Shown piece by piece: positions 46,859 through 59,640 of a DNA stretch of 64,000 bases. This DNA comes from Gnetum montanum (lineage: Eukaryota; Streptophyta; Gnetopsida; Gnetales; Gnetaceae). A program made the translations under genes and the position numbers. The DNA lies in the NCBI GenBank assembly GCA_015680685.1, contig MNCI01010832.1:260641-324640 (forward strand), written 5' to 3'. Within the stretch, counting starts at the first letter, position 1, and the number at the start of each line of letters is the position of its first letter. The notes under the pieces are model-generated. The model was not told where the DNA came from. It made no database searches and worked only from the letters and a program-made list of their open reading frames with translations.

Positions 46859-47987
46859 TGAACTTGGAAGGGGGTGGGGGGGAGGGATGAATAAGTTCCT
46901 CATTTTATAACTTAAAGATACATACACACACACACAAAATTTTAATGTGGTTTCCCAACTAGGGTAGTTCACACTTGGAGGCTAAATCACAAGCACATGT
47001 TTGGACTTTGTTACTTTCAAAATATGGTTGAAGGGTCCACATCCTGTATAGTTTTCAAGTTCCACTTCGAAATGTTGTACCACAACACTAATCACTCAAC
47101 CCCACAAGGTCCCATCAGGCTTGGAAATGTGATTTTTAGGCTTTCATAACCTTTACAATCTTGAGATCTGCATAGGAGTGTTGTACCTCAACATCAACTA
47201 CTCAATCCCACAGGATTCCAACAAGCTCAAGTAAGATGTTTTTCCATAGGAAGCACATTAGCTATGCATGGAAACAAGGAAGAATAATTACAAGGGATGA
47301 ATGCAACTTAATTTTCTGATCCTTGTATGTTTAGGTACAACAAACTTTAAAATGTTATAATAATAGTACAATGAGGAGCAACAAAGAATTCAATGATTAC
47401 AAATGATTGTACAATGATTACATAACAATATTGCACATTTCCCAATGCACATCAAGTCTTCTTATAGTTGCAGTGTTTCGAAATCCATCTTGAAACTCGT
47501 GCAATGGCTAGCCAACAATCACTAACGGTGTTCTTGAGACATCTCTATGAAATTGCCTTTCATTCTAGGAAGACATATTTGTTTGGGAAAGATGTATTTT
47601 TGAAATTTTCATTTTGGAAGACATCTTTACTTGATGGAAAAGATCTGTGTTTGGAGAAAGAGGTCTTTATGAAATTTTCCTACATTCTGTGAAAATGTCA
47701 TTTCTTGGTGGAAGACATCTTTGCCAGAAGATAGATGTTTGTTTTTTCTCAGAGACATCTTTGTCTGTGAAGCCTTCAATTCTGCCAAGTCATCTTTTGT
47801 TTATTGAAGACATCTTTGGTCACTTTCTCTTGCATGATGAATGCATTGTTCCTTATCTAAAACCTCGTATAATCCAAGTTTCAATCCAAGTTCTTATCCT
47901 ACATGCATAATAACTACACATACATAAAAATAAGCTTGTCTTCAATTTTTCTTAACATTTTGACATACCAAAACCAAAAGGTCCACA
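46859..47987 (-). repeat. Copia 3' LTR
   Basis: 1,129 bp, with minus-strand start TGTGGACC and end AAGTTCA. It contains many AGACATCTTT/AGATGTCTTT words between 47,530 and 47,820. Confidence 0.8.
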
Positions 47988-48297
47988 ATCTTCCCCATTT
48001 TAGCAATGTCAAAAACTTAAGAAAATGTGTTAGTATTGTCCCAATAAAAAAACACAATAATAACACATTTTAGATAGCTACTTCTCCCCCCTTTTTGAAC
48101 ATAACTGAAAAGGTGAAGCAAACTCCGCCTAAATAGATGCATAGAGGAAAGAAAATGTTTTTGGTGTTTTGGATTTGTTATTTTTGTTCGTTTTTTTATG
48201 TGGAGTAAGAATAGAGAGAATGAAAAGACTCACATGATAAGATAAGGTCCTATCCACATATTATTGCATAGAGAGGCCAATCAATGTTTATCTAGGA

Positions 48298-48379
48298 TGC
48301 TTTGTAAAGGCATCAACTAGTTGACTCTTGGTTTAGGGTGCTTTGTAAAGGCATCAACTAGTTGACTCTCAGTTTAGGG
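48298..48379 (-). repeat. 41-bp tandem duplication at the RNase H end
   Basis: Two adjacent 41-bp copies, 48,298-48,338 and 48,339-48,379, differ at a few bases. On the minus strand the unit encodes TKSQLVDAFTKHP, the C-terminal motif of copia RNase H (usually xQLADIFTKxL). Confidence 0.75.
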
Positions 48380-49240
48380 ATCCTACACTTAAAGCTATAT
48401 CTTTTTGACTTGAGGTTTAGACTAAGAGTTTGAATTGGACTAACTACATCGATATGAAGAAGGTCTAAGGGATGAGTAGTAGAAATACAAATTTTCTTGC
48501 CAAATCTTACCCTTGTTTGTTTTCTTTTTTGACAGGCTTCACATGTATTCAGCTTGAAATCTTTAAGCTTAGGAGGACCATGCATCATTTCTTTTGTCAC
48601 CAAGGTTTAGAGAATTTCCTTGTTGATGTGGCCCAAATTTCTATGCCAAAGACATGTATCATCTACATAACTTACTAAACACTTGGATTCAAGGTTAGGT
48701 GAATTTCCAAATATAGTAGTATACACATTTCCTTTTCTAGATCCTTTAATCACAATATTTCTAGTATATAAATCTTGTATTCTACAACTTTCTTTTGAAA
48801 AGGTAGCTTTAATATTTGAGTCACAAAGTTAACTTACACTAAGAAGATTTTATTTTAATCCATAATGAAAAACACTTTGTTCATAGTAGGCAATCCCTTA
48901 CCTTTACCTCTTATGCTACCAATACCTATTATGGATGCTTCCATATAATCTCTAAAAGTGACTATATTACAATTTTGTTCCATGAAGTGGTTGAAGTAGG
49001 ATTTGTAACCTATAATGTGCCTTGAACATCCACTATCAATATACCATGTGCTAGCATTGTCTGTAGAGAAGGTAATTTGTGCCATCGAATTCTTTTCAAT
49101 CTTTCCTTCCTTTTCTTTCAAAACGTGCATGGTTCTCTTTCTAGGTTGGTTTTGCAAAGAGCAAGAGTAGTGATGCATTCTAAAATAACAATAAGCTTGA
49201 ACATGACTCTATTTACCACAAAATAAACATTTCAAGTTTT
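48355..49240 (-). pseudogene. Copia zinc knuckle, protease and integrase zinc finger
   Basis: Minus strand: CLFCGK-stop-SHVQAYC near 49,235-49,190 is a CCHC zinc knuckle. The open stretch 49,178-48,855 holds STWYIDSGCSRHIIG, the copia protease active site with Asp-Ser-Gly intact. WHRNLGHINKEIL and CEACQKRKQTRVRF (48,650-48,500) form the His-Cys integrase zinc finger, followed by DLLHIDVVSP with the first catalytic Asp. The frame then enters the RNase H duplication at 48,379 and stops, showing an internal deletion of the integrase core, RT and most of RNase H. Confidence 0.8.
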
Positions 49241-49725
49241 TTGTTCTAGAAGATTTGCCAAACCTAGATAAATGCTATTTTTGATTCTTGGGTTTTTCCA
49301 TAGAGCTCTTGTTCATATGCTCAAACATTCTTGTCAGTTTTTGAATATTAGCCTTAAGGTATGAGTTTTCTCTTTTGAGGTAAGAGCATTCATCATGAAG
49401 AACTTTGATTTTATTTCCTTGTCATGTAAAGTATATTTTATTTTAATGCACAAATTTTTGAAAAGAAAGAATGCTATGGAAAAATATTGCATACCTATGT
49501 TCAAAGGAAGCATTATTTTGATAATCACATGAATGGTTAACTTTACAAGCATAGTCCTCCATATTTCTAAATGTAAGGAAGAAAATAATATACTAACCTT
49601 GATAAAATATGTGGTAGATGAATTGAATGCACCATTTGATAATGTCCATTAGGCTTCGTTTGATGTCAAGGTCCCTTCCATGTTCACTCTTGAAGACTGA
49701 GGTGGAGAGCAAGAGTATGTGACTC

Positions 49726-50853
49726 TAAACTTAGAAGGGGGGTGTGGGGTACGGAAGGGGAATGAATAAGTTTCCTAATTTATAACTTAAAGATACACAC
49801 ACATCAAATTTTAATGTGGTTCCCCAACTTGGGTAGTCCACACTAGGAGGGTAGATCACAAGCACATCTCTGAACTTTATTACTTTCATAATGTGGTTGA
49901 AGGATCCCCACCTTATACAGTCTTCAAGCCCCATTCCATAGTGTTGTACTGTAGCACCAATCATTCAACCCTACAAGGTCCCATTAGGCTTGGAAATGTG
50001 GTTTCTAGGCTTCCAAAACCTTTACAATCTTGAGCTCTACATAGGAGTGTTGTACCTCAGCACCAATAGCTCAATCTCATAGGATCCTAACAAGCCCATG
50101 TAAGATGTCTTCTTGTAAGAAGCACATCAATCCCAGAGGGCAACAAGGGAGAACAATTACAAGGGATGAATGCAACTTAATTTTTTGATCCTCGTACATT
50201 TAGGTACAGTACACTTTACATTGCTAAAATGATAATACAATGAGGAGCAATAGAGAATTCAATAATTACAAATGATTGTACAATGATTACACAACAAACT
50301 TGCACATCTCCCAATGCACATCAAGTCTTCTTATAACTATATTATTTCTAAATCCATCTTGAAACTTGTGAAACAGCTAGCCAATGGTCATTAACACTCA
50401 TGGAAGACATATTACTCATGCATGAGACATATTTATGAAATTGCCTTCAATTATGGGAAGATGTCTTTGTTTGGGAAAGATGTCTTTTTGATGTCTTCAT
50501 TCTGGAAGATGTCTTTGCTTGATTGAAGACGTCTTTGTCTAGAGAAAGACATATTTTCAAAACTAGCCTACGTTCTATGAAGATGTCTTTTCCTAAAGAA
50601 AGATGTATACTATTTTTTAGAGATGTCTTTATTTATGAAACCTTCAATTTTGTGAGGTCATCTTTTGTTTCTTAAAGATGTCTTCATTCACTTTCTCTTG
50701 CATAATGAATGCATTGTTGCTTGTATAAAACCTTGCAAAATCCAAGTCTCAATCCAAGTTCTTATCCTACATGCATAATAACTACACACATACAAATAAC
50801 CTTGTTTTTCATTTTTCTTAACGTTTTGACATACCAAAACCAAAATGGCCACA
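49726..50853 (-). repeat. Copia 5' LTR
   Basis: 1,128 bp, matching the left LTR throughout. It starts TGTGGCC and ends at TAAGTTTA on the minus strand. The AGATGTCTTT words recur at 50,400-50,690. Confidence 0.8.
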
Positions 50854-51572
50854 AAAATGACTATGGATTATTGAAAAATAAACAAAGTGTAGAATAAGAT
50901 ATGAATGATGAATAAAAATTGTGTAAAATATAGATAATGACCATAAAAAATTAAAAACATTTAGTTTTAATGTGAGAGAAATGATTTTTGTTTTCTCTTC
51001 AAATATTGAAATTTTTACATTGAAAAATGGCTAAGTGTAGAACACTAAAAATTTAATTAAGTATAGAATGAAAAGTAAGAGATGGAATAAAATCTAAGTA
51101 TAGAACTTGTATATAAAGACATAAATGTTGAAATATTAATATTATTGTGTAGAAAGAAGGACATAAAATCCCTTTCCGAAAGTTGAAATTTTTATATGAA
51201 GAAATAAGTAAGTGTAAGATGTTAAAAATTTAACTAAGTGTAAAATGCTAAAAATTTGACTAAGTATAGAAAGGTTGAAATTTTGACTAAATATAGAATA
51301 ATATGTAAGATATGAACTAAGTATAAAACTTGTGTAAAAGGATATAAATAATGAAATATTAATATTATTGTGTAGAGAGATGGATGTTAAATCTCTCTTG
51401 GAATTTTGGTTTTTTTTATATTAGAAAAATTATCTAAGTGTAAAATGCTAAAAGGTAAGTAAGTATAAATTATTGAAAAATAAACTTAGTGTAGAATAAG
51501 ATATGAATGATGAAATAAAAATGAAGGGTAAAGTATAGATAAAGAAAGTATAATATTCAAATTGTAGTTTTG

Positions 51573-51663
51573 ATGTGAAACAAGTTTTGACATGAGACAA
51601 GTTTTGATGTATGACAAGTTTTAACATGTGCCAAGTTTTGATGTGAGACAAGTTTTGACATGA
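51573..51663. repeat. Short tandem repeats in the element D LTR
   Basis: Five head-to-tail copies of an 18-20-bp unit 'gagacaagttttgatgt'. Nearby (51,000-51,520) the word AAGTGTAGAAT/AAGTGTAAAAT recurs irregularly, and at 52,620-52,990 'acttagaaaaattttgatgt' occurs about six times. They give the LTR a repeat-rich body. Confidence 0.7.
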
Positions 51664-53282
51664 AAGAATGACTGAGCATAGAATGTTGATTGCTGGCTAA
51701 GTGAGAAATGTTGAAAACTCTATAATTTTGACATGAAGGAAAAATAACGTAATGAATGCAAGAGAAAATTAACCAAGAGTAGAATGTACATATGTAAGCA
51801 TAAAATAGAGAGATTGCATTAATGAGGGGAAGGATCCTAGATGTAGATGTTGTATTGATTAAAATAAAGGAAGAAAAAAACAAAGCATTCTCCTTCTTTG
51901 AAGGGTTAAACTACAAATCATAGGAGAAAAAAAAACGTAAGTGTGAAAAAATTGATAAAATAATCTTAGATTTGAAGAAAAATATAGATTTAAAGAGTGT
52001 AATTGAACCTTTGGAGGGTTGGGTGATGGATAAAAAATCCATAGATGTGATTCAAAATCAATTCTAAGAAAAAATGAGGCTATTTTGGCCAAGGTTTCCA
52101 TTATTGATGTAGGAGTTGAAAAACTTCTAACTTTGGAAGGTGACATGAGAGCCTAAAAATTCGATCTATAGGAGTGACATAGAATGTGTAGAAGATGACC
52201 AAGGAGCATTTGGTTTCTATGGTGGTGGCAAGCACTTTTGCTCTCAATCTCTTAAAATCTGAATATCACTCTCAAATCTCAAAAAATTTGACTGTCTTCA
52301 AAGATCCTTGCTTTGCTAAATCTCCAAAAATCCAACCATCCAACTATAAGATCCCATCAAAAAGATTCCAATCCTAAACTTGAGTTCCAAGGTTGTATTT
52401 ATAGGCTTGGAGTAGCCTAGTTTAGTTTAGGGTTGCTAAAACTAAACTTGGAATTTTAGCAAGTTTTCTAAAATTAAAATAAGTTTGAAAATAGCAAGTT
52501 TGACCTTTGGCTTCGATGCCCTCTATTATTTTTTATTTTGACATTGATTCTAACTTTTGATGTCTGATGTCAACTGGCTCTTTAACGTTCCATGTCAATC
52601 TTACTTTTGATGTCCAACACTGTTTCATACTTAGAAAAATTTTGATGTTGTGTTAATCATACTTAGAGAAATTTTAACATAATGTGAATTGGATTGATAA
52701 AAATTTTGATATCATGTCAATAACACTTCAAAAAATTTTGACCAATTTCAGTATTTTTTTAAGTTGCCAGAATTGACACCAAAAAGTTGGGATATGACCC
52801 CAAATGATCCTTGGGTACTTTGAAGGCCAAAAATATGTCTTAAGGCTACTTTTGGGGCATTTTGTGTTGTGGTATTAAAGGAAATCCAATTTGACATTTT
52901 GTCACCTCCAACATTTAGAAAAATTTTGATGTTGAAGCTCCAACACCTAGAAAAATTTTGATGCCAAAGCTTCACACTTAGAAAAATTTTGACTTTGAAG
53001 TTTTTCATGAATCATAGAAAATTGAGTCCATAGGTTGGATTATGAACCCAAATGGTTGCCAATGATCCTTAGAAGATAAGAATGTATCTTGTGATGATGT
53101 ATTTGGAGAATTTGATGCTCAAATTCTCATGGAAGAAGGTTTAAACTATACTTAGTTTTATTTCAAAGCACAAAAAAAAAGGTACAATAATCCCTTTCCT
53201 CTAAGAAATCCACTTGTGGGTACTTTTTGCCTTACTTTTCGTTCTAAATTTAAGTTCTTCTACCAAGCATATCACATGAACA

Positions 53283-55400
53283 AAATTGACATCATCTAAG
53301 TTTTTTTGGATTGCAATAGTTACCATGTATGATAATAGAAATGTCATATCTCTTTTAACAAAAAATTAATTATAGATACATTTTGATCCAAGAATAATTC
53401 TAGATTCTTTAGGTGATTTTGCATTCTCTTCATGGATTTCACCCCATAGTGAATGTAGCCATCCTCTATTCTCACACTCACTCCATAATCGGTGAAGCTA
53501 TAAGCTCCTATATTGAAGTGGGACATAACTTGTAGTTGCTAGTTATGATGTTGAGATAAGTCCTACAACAATTTTTGTATAATTTTAAAATGGTCTGATC
53601 CTTGTACATTAGGATCCATGAACTTGCACATTCACACTTTGGTTAGTTGTACATAACATTTAGCCCAATACTTTAACTATCTATCATCTTGAGCTTATGT
53701 GGCTTGTGTTTCATAGGCCCAACATTCCTCTTTCTATTCCCTAGAACATTCTTTCATCTACTAGTAGAAAAAACATTGGCTCAATTATAAGGAAACTTGG
53801 TGCTACAACATCCTTGCATAGACAAGACAAGATCAAATCTTGATTGTGTAAAACATAGTTTTGCATGTCATTCATCTCACAACATTAAAAGTTAGTATCA
53901 AAATATCAAGGTACTTTAACATGTGATGTCAAACCTCTTTTACCTAAGTTCTACATTAAAAGTCTCTAGTTTCTTATATTAATTGTGAAAATTGTCTTGC
54001 AAAGATAGCTTGGTACCTTGTAAGGTTTTCAATTTCTCATTTTAATACTTACATTGAAACTTGTTCAATGATTGATGTTAATCTTAAGACATATCAAAAC
54101 TAGTTTTTTAGGCCTAAACATTATGACATTTTGACATCTCAGATCAAAGTCTTCTCTCTAGGGAAAGTGTTAAAATTCTATGTTCTATGTTCATGCCTTT
54201 GATGTGATGCATTAGTTATTACAATAATGTCACATTAACAAGACTTAACACATTTTATAAACATCTTATATCAATTTTACCATGTTGTTTTCTTACTGAG
54301 AACTCTCCAAAATTTAAAACCCTTGTTAAGCTTAAAATAGAAGAAAAATATGTAAATATTTGATATTGAATATCTTTAGCCTTTTGCTAGAACATTTGGC
54401 ACACATATTTTACATAACATCAACCTCTAAAACATATATTTAGTTCTTAAACCTTCTACCCTAGTGGCCCATGGATAGTATTAAACAATATTACCATGGT
54501 TAAAATTCTAGGTTAAGAATTTTACAAGAAAACCTTGGATAAACGGTTCAGTTATTGGCTAGAAATACTAGCTAAACACATGAATTTACATGCATTACAT
54601 TCCTTGGCTCCTACGAAGCAAAATAACATAAAATCCTTGAAAGTAGAGGTGTGGTTTTAGGTTCTTAATCTACTAAATAAATGATGTTTCTTAGCTAGAA
54701 TCATTAAAATCATGCTTAAAATCATGTTTTTCTAGCTATAATTCACTAAGAATTAAAAAATTGAGTTGATACAATTGTGAAGTAGAAATAGTGCTAAACC
54801 TAGAGTAAAAAGAACTTCAAACTAGGATTCTTGTTAATTATATTTATGCCATTGGTGGTAGGATGTAGGATTGTGGTATTCCCTTGTTGCTACTAATCCC
54901 ATCATTTCCCCCTACTTGCTTGCTACTAGTAATACTAAACTCATTGTTGGTCATGTGCTTGATGCTGCTGCTAGTCATTTTTTCTAAATCATTGTTGTTA
55001 TTTTCTATTGTGTTTTGCACTAACATTATTTTCTAAATTGTCTTGTTATAAATGAAGCCTTGGTGTTTTTTCTTTTTCTTGTTTTCCTTTTATAGCCTGA
55101 TGAAATAATGTTATTAACTTTTGGAAAATCCGGACTATTAATATGTTTAATACTTTGACATGAAGTAATCTGACATTGTCTTATTTTGACATTGCATGTT
55201 ATTCCTAGTCTATGTTCTAATAATTCCTTATCTTGATGTAGGTCCACATGGCTACCTTTCTATCCTTCCTCTTTCAACCTCTTGCCTTAGATTATCCTAT
55301 AGGCTAGGTATGTTAGGCCTTGAAAATGGTTTTTTCTAACTTTGAATCATTTTCAATAAATATTTCTTCTATTATAACCTCTTTAGATATTACTAAGGAT
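53283..55400. other. No gene recognised
   Basis: AT-rich sequence with short frames only. Minus-strand frames at 54,844-55,247 are Asn/Ser/Lys-rich without a recognised motif. This may include 5' sequence of element E, whose RT begins shortly after, but no gag, LTR or primer site is recognisable. Confidence 0.4.
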
Positions 55401-58400
55401 GACTTACTTCATCAATCTAATCTCTCTTTTCTTGATTGAAAACCATCTTTAACAAATTATTGCTTAGTCGATTTACTTATATTTAATAATAAAGGTGAGG
55501 AAAAGACACTCTAGCTAAGTCTCTTCTCCCTTAGGATAATTGAGAAGCCATTATAGCCACTCTCCAGAGATATTTAATTAATTTACTTGGGATTATAGTG
55601 ACATGATTGGTCTTAATCCTAGGTTGGCACAACATACCATCATTTTTGAAGAAGGCTTTAAACCTATTAAACAGAAGGTTAGGAATATTTGTTCATCCAT
55701 AGCTCTATCCATAAAAGAAGAGATAGCTAAACTTTACAATTTCATTTACTCTTTTAAATATTTAGATTAGATTTTCAACATGATTTTGGTTCCTAAAAAG
55801 AATGGTGACATTCATAAATGCATGGATTTTTGTGATCTCAACAAGGTTATTCTTAAAGGTGATTTTCTATTTCTAAACATTGATAAGCTTAAAGACTCCA
55901 TAGCCAACCATGTTCTTTTATCCTTTATGGGTGGGTCTTCTAGTTATAACCAAATTTAGATAAATCTAGAGTACTAGAAAAATACCACTTTTATGACTCT
56001 TTGGAAAACATTTTGCTACACTAAAATTTCCTTTAGACTCAACAATGCTAGAGCCACTTACCAATGTGTTATGACTTTTATTGTCAATGACATGGTATTC
56101 AAGATAGTTAATGATTATGTAGACAATTTGACCATTAATTTCACTTTAGTAATAGATCAACCTTCTAACTTAGACTAAGTCTCAACTTGTTATAACAAGT
56201 GTAATCTACATCTCAACCCTAAGAACCATGTCTTTGGTATTGCTATGAATAAACCATTGGGCTACCTTGTATCTTAGAATGACAAAGTCATTGATCCTAA
56301 CAAGGCTAAAGTTATTATGAATCTTCCACCTCCTTAAAACATATGAGATATGAATGTTTTGGATAATCATCTCTAGTTCATTTGTCAATTTATTGCCTAT
56401 CTCATAGATCATGTGCATGCTTTGACTCTTCTACTCCTTAAGTCTAATGCCTTCATTTGGGATGAGAATTATCAAAAAGCCTTTGATGTCATAAAATGAA
56501 TCATAACTTTTCTTTCTATCTTGCATCATCTATAATTTGATCAGACTTTTTATCTTTACCTCTCTAAGTCTAATTATGCTAGATTTGCTATGTTCTATCA
56601 AACTTGATAGGATGAAGTAGACTTGTCTATTTATTATGTCTTTCATCCTTTCTCAAACTATGAGACTAGATATATAGATGTTAAGAAGTCTTGCTTAAGT
56701 CTCTTCTTTGCTCTTAAAAAATAAAGACACTATCTTTAGGATGCTAAAGTATTCATTACCGACAAAGAAAACATGCTTAAGATAGTTGGAATAATTCTTC
56801 TAATAATCATTGATGAGCCTATTAGAAAAAATTCCTCATTAAATTTGGTCTTTGTTATCTCAAAGTTTTGTTGAAGATTAAGTCATAATTGATGTCATTT
56901 CTTCTTCCAAATCTAATGATACCATTCATGGGTTACATAATGATGAGAATTATCTTGATGCTATTCTTTACTTTGATGGAGCTCATACTTTATTCAAATC
57001 TATCGTAGCCTCTATTTTCATTCTTTCTACTAAGAAAGTCCTTTATAAATCCTACAAGCTTGATTTTCCTTATATAAAGAATGTAACTGAATACAAAGTC
57101 TTAATTTATGGTGTTTTGCTAACTTTATAAAAACAAGTTATAAATCATTATAGTTTATGATAACTCTTAGCTCATTAGAAGTCAAGTTAATGAAAAATAT
57201 GATTGGAAATCACCTCATCTCATATCTTATCTAGAAATGACTAAGAAGCTTATTTCTTCATTTTTAACTGGTACTTTAACCCATATTTCATGTTTTGAGA
57301 ACATGTTAGCTAATGCTTTGGTGGCATTTGTAATTCATGTCATTCAATTCACTATGCATGATCAACTTAAACAACTTATTTGTTTAACACCTATTACACA
57401 ATCTCCTGTATCTTAGTTAGTGTTAAGAATCCAAAGAATGGTAATCATTAATATAATAATCTTGTGATTCAAGGTGATCCATCCACTATGCATGATCAAC
57501 TTGGGCAACTTATTTTTTTAACACCTTTTACACAATCTCCTATTATCTTAGTTAGTGTTAGTAATCCAAAAAATGGTAATCATCAATATGATAATCTTCT
57601 TCAGTATTTCACTACAAGTGAAAATTCTAATCATTTGACATATGCCTAGAATGATGCTTTATGTAAACATAGCTAACATTTTTGTTTACTGAATTCCAAT
57701 GTATTATGTTGCATGTTTTCTATAAGCATTCTTCTATGTTACCTTAACCTTGTGAAATATAAGATAGTATTAGATCAAGTTCATTTAAGAGTTTACAATT
57801 GACATTTAGGGTTATGCTCTCTAACTTCATGTGTCATTTTCCTAGGTTATTGATGGCTAAACTTAGCTAAGAATGCTCATAAACTAGTTAAGACATGCAA
57901 TACTTACCAAGGACATGCAACACTTATTTATGCTTCCTCTTAAGAACTTCACATCTAAGATCACATGGCCTTTCAAAAATTGGGCTTGGATCTCATTGAT
58001 ATTTTTAATTCTCCTTCCTCTAGTAGACATCAATTTATTTTAATTGTTATAGAATACTTTACTAAGTGGGTGGAAATTGTTCCATTGTGCTTCATGAAAT
58101 TTCCCTTCATCTATCACTTCATCCTTGATCATATTATGACTTGTTTTGGTGTATCTTTCCAAATTGTGACTGACAGTGATCCTCAATTCAAGAGTAAGGA
58201 GGTACTTGATTTTTGTTTCATGTATGATATTATCTAATCATTTTTATTACCTTATTAACCTCATTCAAATGGCCAAGCTAAGTTCATTGATAAAACTCTC
58301 ATTTGTTTTCTTGATACCATGGTTGATAAAACCAAGTGCAATTGGCATATTCAATTGTTCCACATTCTTTGAGTCTACTGTGCCATATTTCTTACATCCA

Positions 58401-58800
58401 TTGGTTGTACCCCATATCTCTTAACTTATGATTTTGAGGAAATATTACCAATTGAGATTTGTATTTAATCTTTCCATGTTACTCTACATGATTGGATTTT
58501 AGGTTAAGAAAATAATAGCTTGTGATGCATTGAGTTAGATCTTCATGAAGAACAACATCAAGTGGCTCTAAAGAAATTGCATGAGTATCAAAGGGACATT
58601 TAGCATTGTCATTTCAAATATGTTAGAATTTGAAAGATTTGTGAAGGTGATCTAGTCATGCACCATTTTCAAAAATCCAAAGATACAAACTTCTTACCTA
58701 ATTAGTAGGGTCCTCTTCTAGTGGTTCAATCCTTATAAAATGGTGCTTATATTTTTTAATCTAGAAGGAAATCATTTTTTAGATCCTATAAATAGATCAT
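55401..58800 (+). pseudogene. Element E pol: RT, two RNase H domains, integrase (Tat-like, heavily decayed)
   Basis: RT (55,590-56,410) includes SDMIGLNPRLAQHTI, KKNGDIHKCMDFCDLNK and a catalytic site changed to Tyr-Val-Asp-Asn at 56,116-56,127. Classical RNase H runs to about 56,880. Archaeal-type RNase H starts with LYFDGAHT near 56,970 and contains NVTEYKVLIYGVL. Integrase (57,960-58,790) has LGLDLIDIF and VTDSDPQFKS, with the Glu region read as HSNGQAKF, so the third catalytic residue is lost. The two RNase H domains place it in the Tat lineage with A and B, but it is AT-richer and much more diverged. Stops and shifts are frequent. Confidence 0.75.
57351..57605 (+). repeat. 134-bp tandem duplication in element E
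   Basis: The words 'actatgcatgatcaactt' at 57,351 and 57,485 begin two adjacent copies (period 134 bp) lying between the second RNase H and the integrase. Confidence 0.75.
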
Positions 58801-59640
58801 TTTTGAAACACTACTATATTTAGCCTATTATTTTATCATGGCATCAAACCTACTAAGTGTTTGAGATTCAACATCTGTTCTCCTAGTAGTAGTTTATACT
58901 ACATCATGTCTTTTATAATACAACATGATACATATTACATTAGGTTACTAGGTTTTCTTTGATTTTATTTTATTTGTACTATTTTTACTTATTAATTTTC
59001 CCTCTCTATATCATATTTCTCTATTTCTCTCTATATTTGTTCTTCTTATGTTCTTATTCTATCTATCTCATTCTACTCTACTTTTATTAGCATAATCACT
59101 AAGGTTTTTGTAGGACTGAATATTTAATTGCTTCATGTGAGGGTGTAATGAGCAGTGAGTATACCCTAAACCTAACCATATGAATCACTAGAATTCACTA
59201 TGTGATTTGGTTAAATTCCATGGACTTTAGCTCTCTAAGTACACTTGGTCTAGGTAATGAATGTCAAGGACGTGATCATTATCTTCTTAGTCTCACTTGT
59301 GAAGTGCAAGTGTACGGTTAGGTGTAACTAAGGCATATGATTTTTATGATTTTATGTCTTATCATTTAAATCACCTAAGTGCTAGAAAAAAAAGTAATTG
59401 AATGTTAAGAATATAGTAATTAACTAATATCTTAACCAATCCTAACATAAGCATATGTTTCCATTTACTGTACACATCCTGAACCATGTTACAATGTTAC
59501 TAGGTTACTAAGCATTAAGTGCTACTAGGATTACCAAACATTAACATATGCTCATTTTCTTGGCTAGGTTCTCTATTGGTAGTTAATGTTAACATAAGCA
59601 TTAACATTTTCATAGTGTTATTCATTTTCTTGGCTAGGTT
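58801..59640 (+). other. Region between integrase of E and antisense gene F
   Basis: AT-rich, no gene. It includes a 35-bp near-repeat around 59,560-59,645 ('cattttcttggctaggttctc' twice). A GTGAGGGTGTAATGAG stretch at 59,138 resembles a polypurine tract, but no LTR partner is found. Confidence 0.4.

Larger units (their letters stand above)
46859..50853 (-). mobile_element. Deleted Ty1/copia element nested in the element D LTR
   Basis: LTRs of equal length (46,859-47,987 and 49,726-50,853) flank only 1.7 kb of internal sequence. Minus-strand order: zinc knuckle, protease, integrase zinc finger, then a jump to the last residues of RNase H. The integrase core and reverse transcriptase are missing. 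The polypurine-like AAAATGGGGAAGAT precedes the 3' LTR start TGTGGACC on the minus strand. Target duplications are not recognisable. Confidence 0.8.
46589..53282 (-). repeat. Element D 5' LTR, split by a copia element
   Basis: The LTR is bounded by TGTTCATG at 46,589 and CATGAACA at 53,275-53,282, an exact 8-bp inverted terminus. Removing the copia element (46,859-50,853) leaves about 2.7 kb. A minus-strand TATA-like CCTATAAATACAACC lies near 52,395. The right boundary rests only on the inverted terminus, because the second LTR is not in the window. Confidence 0.55.

Noticed and set aside
59147-59170. Start of a 3' LTR of element E after GTGAGGGTG
   Set aside because: No second copy of the following sequence is found in the window.
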